From NCBI GenBank assembly GCA_964587625.1, contig CAZPLU010000006.1, positions 1 through 64,000 of the forward strand: a DNA stretch of 64,000 nucleotides. Reading direction: 5' to 3'. Both the position numbers and the translations under genes were made by a program. The notes under the pieces are model-generated. The model did not search any database and was not told the origin of the DNA. It worked only from the letters and a program-made list of their open reading frames with translations. Positions 60,535-64,000 of the stretch are shown piece after piece (position 1 is the first letter of the stretch; each line of letters begins with the position of its first letter). This DNA comes from DAOPZJ01 sp964587625. GTDB taxonomy: Bacteria > Bacillota > Clostridia > Oscillospirales > JAKOTC01.

Positions 60535-61824
60535 CTATTTTACAAGGTTTTCGTAGTGTTCGCTCCTTAAAAAGATGCCGCCGCTGCGGTGATAAAAATC
60601 TTCGTCCAGCGCAAAAACGCCGTCCTTGACCTCGGTCCACGGCGCGCCGAAGCACGGGTGAAACGACTTCAGCGTCTCCCAGCGGGTATAATTTTGATGC
60701 CCGTTGGTCTCGAGCACGCCGATGTTCATGCCGGGCAGCGGGGCGAGGCGCGCCGCGACGTTCTTGTTCCAGTCGATCATTACGGGGCTCACGGTCAGAT
60801 CGGCGCAAAAACACGGAATTTGATGCTCGTGCGCGAGCTTTAAAATTTTGAAGCTCATGCTCAGGGTTTTGGCGATCGGCTTTAAAGCGATGGCTTTATA
60901 TCCGAGTTCGATGCGCTCCAGCGCGTCAATGTCTGAATGCGCGCTCTCGTCCGCCGCAAGCCGCGCCGGGATGTCGCCCACGTCGGCTTTGTATTCCTCG
61001 GGGAACGGCTCCTCAAGCAATATGATCCGCTCCAGAGCGCCGATTTTGTCGGCGTGGTCGAGCAGCCGCAGCAGCCGGTCCTTGCCGTCATACCGCCCGT
61101 TGGCGTCGAGGTAATAGGGGATTTTGCCGTCGGCTGTATAGGGCGTCGTTCGGCTTTTGGCCGCCTCGTGGATGCCCGAAAGGCGTTTTTTGTCCCATTC
61201 GAGCATCTTGTCGAGGTCGCCGTCTTTTTCCGGGTCGGAACCGATCTTTACCTTGAGAAAGAAACACCCCTCGTCGAGCGTTTTAACCACGTCGGGCATC
61301 GAAATACCATAAGTAATTAACGGAATGGCCGAGAGCTTTTTATGCCTTGTCGAAAGCGCCGGTCTGACGTCCTCCGGAATAAGGTCATCGAAATTTTCAA
61401 TTCCCTTTTCGCGGGCGTACAGCAGCCAAGCGGCGCTGTCCACCGCGACCAGCGCGTTTAACGCAAAAGTCGGGCGCAGGTTCGGGGTGTTTGTGATTTT
61501 TTTACCGTATTCAAGCGTCAGGGGATAGAGGGCTTCAAGCAAATCCGTCGGGGTCTCGAACGGAATTTCTTTGGCTTTTTGCAACGCGAACGCGGTCATC
61601 AGGTACATCAGCGCGTTACCCGCGGTCGGCGGGTTGGCGGCGAACACCACCGCGTCCGACCACAAAACGCTCTGGATCGCGAGCCCGACGGCGCTTTGGC
61701 CCGACTCGCTTTCGAGCCGTGCCGCGGTCTGCCGAATCTCGTCGACAAAACCGCCCTTGAACCCGAACGGCGCGACTAACGGCTCCCGCTCGAAATTGCA
61801 ATCGGCGCGTTTGATTTTGATCAT
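60535..61824 (-). CDS. enolase-superfamily enzyme (mandelate racemase/muconate cycloisomerase type)
   Basis: A 429-residue protein with the superfamily barrel motifs: KVKIG (possible base), metal ligands in YLDANGRY, ILLEEPFPE and LAADESAHS, and a C-terminal DLTVSP region. Members abstract the alpha proton of a carboxylate, as in sugar-acid dehydratases or epimerases. The exact reaction cannot be assigned. The start is three bases after the preceding stop codon with no clear ribosome site, suggesting coupled translation. Confidence 0.75.
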   Translation of the reverse strand: MIKIKRADCNFEREPLVAPFGFKGGFVDEIRQTAARLESESGQSAVGLAIQSVLWSDAVVFAANPPTAGNALMYLMTAFALQKAKEIPFETPTDLLEALYPLTLEYGKKITNTPNLRPTFALNALVAVDSAAWLLYAREKGIENFDDLIPEDVRPALSTRHKKLSAIPLITYGISMPDVVKTLDEGCFFLKVKIGSDPEKDGDLDKMLEWDKKRLSGIHEAAKSRTTPYTADGKIPYYLDANGRYDGKDRLLRLLDHADKIGALERIILLEEPFPEEYKADVGDIPARLAADESAHSDIDALERIELGYKAIALKPIAKTLSMSFKILKLAHEHQIPCFCADLTVSPVMIDWNKNVAARLAPLPGMNIGVLETNGHQNYTRWETLKSFHPCFGAPWTEVKDGVFALDEDFYHRSGGIFLRSEHYENLVK

Positions 61825-61827
61825 AAA

Positions 61828-62766
61828 TTATAAATAAATCTTGCCCGCGGCCTTGGCGTAACCGCGCGCGAACGCCGCCCCGTCAAAGCCCGGGTCGTTT
61901 TCCGGGATTTCGGCGATGGCGATCTCTTTTCCGCCCTGTTCGCGGGAGATGCGCCCTGCCAGCATCACGCGGATCGATTCGGTGATGGCCGTGACCGGCG
62001 CAAGCGCGTTCTTCCCGGTCTCCATATAATCGCAGATGCGGTCGAGCAACTGCCCGTAGACCCTGCCGGTCTCGATGCGGAACTGATAGGTCGATTTGGT
62101 GGTCATAATCACGACCTCGAAGGGCTGCCAGATGCCCAAAAACGCGTTGTAGACGCCCGTCGCGCCGTTTGCGTACCGGATTAAATAGGTCTCGCAGGCC
62201 TGCCCGCCGACCTCGCCGCGCCCGGCAAACCGGGTCGAGACCGCGCCGATGCCGAGCAGGCCGCCGATGGCCTCGACCACATGGATGGCATAATTAAATT
62301 CGTCCAAACCCGAGGTGCCGAACACCGTCACGATCTTGCCGCGCTCGGCTTCGGGGATGTTTAAAAACGCCGTGATTTCCTCGGCGTAGCGCACCGACGA
62401 GCTGCCCAAAATCACCGCGCCGTCTTTGACCAGTTGTTCGACTTTGCGGCAGTCGCCGAGGTTGCCGACGATCGGCTTGTCGATAAAAACCGGCTTTTTG
62501 CGCGCGAGAAAGGGCATCGCATAACCGAGATGTCTGTCCCAGTCGCAGCCCTGGATAAAGCCGATGTCGACGAAATCGGCGAGTTCCCCGACCGAATTGC
62601 AACGCTTTTCGAGCCCGTAATTCTTAATAAACCCCTCGACTTCGTCGTCGCCCCGGAAGCCGTCGTTGTACACCGCGGCATAACGCGCGCGGCTGCCTTT
62701 TTTTAAGTACTCCGAAAACGCCTTCGGGTGAGACACGTCGATGTTGACGACGCCGATTTTGATCAT
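61828..62766 (-). CDS. Gfo/Idh/MocA-family oxidoreductase 1
   Basis: A 312-residue NAD(P)-dependent dehydrogenase. The N-terminal half has the IGVVNIDVSHPKAFSEYL start and the KKPVFIDKPI motif, the EKP-type lysine of the family (here DKP). The C-terminal half is the beta-sheet substrate domain. The first glycine motif (GxGxxG) is atypical (VVNIDVSHP), so cofactor binding may differ. It lies 12 bases after oxidoreductase 2. It presumably oxidises or epimerises a sugar derivative. Confidence 0.8.
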   Translation of the reverse strand: MIKIGVVNIDVSHPKAFSEYLKKGSRARYAAVYNDGFRGDDEVEGFIKNYGLEKRCNSVGELADFVDIGFIQGCDWDRHLGYAMPFLARKKPVFIDKPIVGNLGDCRKVEQLVKDGAVILGSSSVRYAEEITAFLNIPEAERGKIVTVFGTSGLDEFNYAIHVVEAIGGLLGIGAVSTRFAGRGEVGGQACETYLIRYANGATGVYNAFLGIWQPFEVVIMTTKSTYQFRIETGRVYGQLLDRICDYMETGKNALAPVTAITESIRVMLAGRISREQGGKEIAIAEIPENDPGFDGAAFARGYAKAAGKIYL

Positions 62767-62778
62767 AAAATATCCCCT

Positions 62779-63783
62779 TTAAAAGATGTAATCGCTCTCG
62801 CGAACCGCGACCGGCTTGCCGCTTGCGACCGACTCGTTGACCATATAACTCAAAACCGCCGCGCGCGCCGCCTTGACCAGGCCGTTTGGGCTTTCCCTGC
62901 CGAACAAAATCGCGTCGGCGAACTGGTCGAGCTCGGACGCGTGCCCCTTGTCGACTTTATCGAAAGCCAGCGTGGTCTTGGCATGCCCCCCGAAGCCGTA
63001 ATACTCCATCGCGGTGAAGTCGTTGACCCAAATGGCCTTGCCGTCGCAATAAATCTCCGTGGATTCCTTGGGAAAGGCCGCGCTGCCCGCGCTGGCGATC
63101 AGGGTCGTGCCGACCGAGCCGTCGGCGAAGGTGATTGTGACGACGGCGCTGTCGGGGATTTTGACCTTTTCGGGGTCGAGGAAGGTGCCGCCCGACGCGT
63201 AGACGCTGACCGGCGGCTTGCCGACAATTTCGCACAATAAATCGAAAATATGGCAGCCCTCGCCGACAAAGCGCCCGCCGCCCACTTTTGGGTCGTGCGT
63301 CCAGACGTCCGCGGGGAACGGCGCCTGGATGCGGTGATAGATCATTTTTTTATGGTCGTCGTCTTTGAGCAGGTCGCGCGCGGCGACGATCATCGGCGCC
63401 ATGCCCCGGTTGTAGCCGACCGTGTATTTGACGCCGGCCTTTTTCACGGCTTCAACGACCGCGCGGCATTCCTCGCGGCTCAGCCCCATCGGCTTTTCGC
63501 ACAGCACATGCTTGCCCGCATCCGCCGCCTTGACGGTCAGCGCCGCGTGGGTGTCGTGCCGCGTGCCGATCAAAACCGCGTCGATTTCGCCGTCGGACAA
63601 GATTTTTTCGATATCGGCCGTGAAATAAACCGCTCCGACTTCTTTCGCGGTGTCCTCGGCGGCCTTTTCGCTGATGTCCATCGTTGCGCGAATCTCGTAT
63701 TTCGGGTTCCTCTGAATGATGGGGATGTGCATGGCGCGGACAAAGCTGCCGCAGCCCACCAAGCCCAATCGGACTTTATTCAT
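62779..63783 (-). CDS. Gfo/Idh/MocA-family oxidoreductase 2
   Basis: A 334-residue dehydrogenase with a canonical nucleotide-binding start LGLVGCGSFVRAMHIP and the catalytic motif HVLCEKPMGLS. The substrate domain contains GGGRFVGEGCHIFDLLCEIVG, typical of inositol- and glucose-type dehydrogenases, where the His of GxHxxD acts in proton transfer. It is the first gene of the operon, behind GAAGGGAG and a good promoter. Substrate unknown. Confidence 0.87.
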   Translation of the reverse strand: MNKVRLGLVGCGSFVRAMHIPIIQRNPKYEIRATMDISEKAAEDTAKEVGAVYFTADIEKILSDGEIDAVLIGTRHDTHAALTVKAADAGKHVLCEKPMGLSREECRAVVEAVKKAGVKYTVGYNRGMAPMIVAARDLLKDDDHKKMIYHRIQAPFPADVWTHDPKVGGGRFVGEGCHIFDLLCEIVGKPPVSVYASGGTFLDPEKVKIPDSAVVTITFADGSVGTTLIASAGSAAFPKESTEIYCDGKAIWVNDFTAMEYYGFGGHAKTTLAFDKVDKGHASELDQFADAILFGRESPNGLVKAARAAVLSYMVNESVASGKPVAVRESDYIF

Positions 63784-63916
63784 GATATAAAACTCCCTTC
63801 ACACGGTTCATCCTGTTTTGGAGTGGGTAACCCCGCGAAAATGCTTTGCCCGTTGCCTTTTAAGCTGTTTTTATTCTTTTTCAAGCGACCGCAAAACATC
63901 TTCCGGAATCGCTTCA

Positions 63917-63945
63917 ATTATATCACAACGAAAATGAATTGTCGA
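63917..63945 (-). promoter_or_regulatory. promoter of the four-gene oxidoreductase operon
   Basis: Minus strand TCGACA, 17 bases, TATAAT, about 130 bases upstream of the start at 63783. Confidence 0.65.
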
Positions 63946-63957
63946 CGAAACGATGTA

Positions 63958-63986
63958 TTGACAGCGCGGATTTTTTCGATTATAAT
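63958..63986 (+). promoter_or_regulatory. divergent consensus promoter leaving the window
   Basis: TTGACA, 17 bases, TATAAT: a perfect sigma-A consensus on the plus strand. The gene it drives lies beyond 64000. Its -35 box is 13 bases from that of the minus-strand promoter. Confidence 0.7.
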
Positions 63987-64000
63987 GCGAAATATTAAGA

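Overview
The window looks like a chromosomal segment from an anaerobic, low-to-medium GC Bacillota, most likely a Clostridia/Oscillospirales-type bacterium. This rests on strong AGGAGG-type ribosome binding sites, sigma-A promoters, lipoprotein signal peptides of the Gram-positive type, an argC-argJ-argB-argD-argF-carA-carB operon, a trimeric [FeFe] hydrogenase and glutamine-dependent NAD synthase. The taxon is inferred from gene content only. I saw no tRNA, rRNA, CRISPR array or transposase.

Region 1 (1-26 kb, all minus strand) is the unusual part. It holds ten paralogous lipoproteins of about 480-500 residues built from RCC1-type beta-propeller repeats, five small Sec-exported proteins of 112-120 residues with conserved Cys/aromatic motifs, four FtsX-type permease subunits (one cut by the window edge), and one small lipoprotein. 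They form repeated modules: promoter, small ORF, structured leader RNA, small secreted protein, strong hairpin, RCC1 lipoprotein, and in some modules a lipoprotein and FtsX permease. Truncated relics of the secreted-protein gene and of the small lipoprotein show that modules have been duplicated and lost. Near-identical blocks between paralogues suggest gene conversion. The leaders of all five secreted-protein genes keep the same hairpins through compensatory base changes, which points to a real RNA structure. The function is unknown. A secreted peptide or bacteriocin-like system, or a diversified surface recognition system, are both possible.

Region 2 (26-42 kb, minus strand) is metabolic. 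A complete arginine/carbamoyl-phosphate operon starts at a sigma-A promoter overlapped by an ArgR-box-like palindrome and ends with a CarB-DapF fusion protein whose epimerase half lacks the first catalytic cysteine. Upstream of it lie a 4-alpha-glucanotransferase, deoxyribose-phosphate aldolase and a heparinase II/III-type protein. Palindromic repeats and two small inverted-repeat elements are scattered between these genes.

Region 3 (42.6-50.3 kb, plus strand) is an accessory/defence islet: decayed ORFs, a WYL-regulator C-terminal relic, a DUF2779-type nuclease, an McrB-like AAA+ protein with a LlaJI/McrC-like nuclease, then RtcB RNA ligase and a small overlapping gene.

Region 4 (50.5-59.6 kb, plus strand) is an [FeFe] hydrogenase operon (NuoE-like, NuoF-GltD fusion, catalytic HydA with an unusual C-terminal extension), an orphan response regulator and NAD synthase. 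Region 5 (59.6-63.8 kb, minus strand) is a four-gene catabolic operon: two Gfo/Idh/MocA oxidoreductases, an enolase-superfamily enzyme and a nitrilase-family hydrolase. A divergent consensus promoter at the right edge points out of the window.
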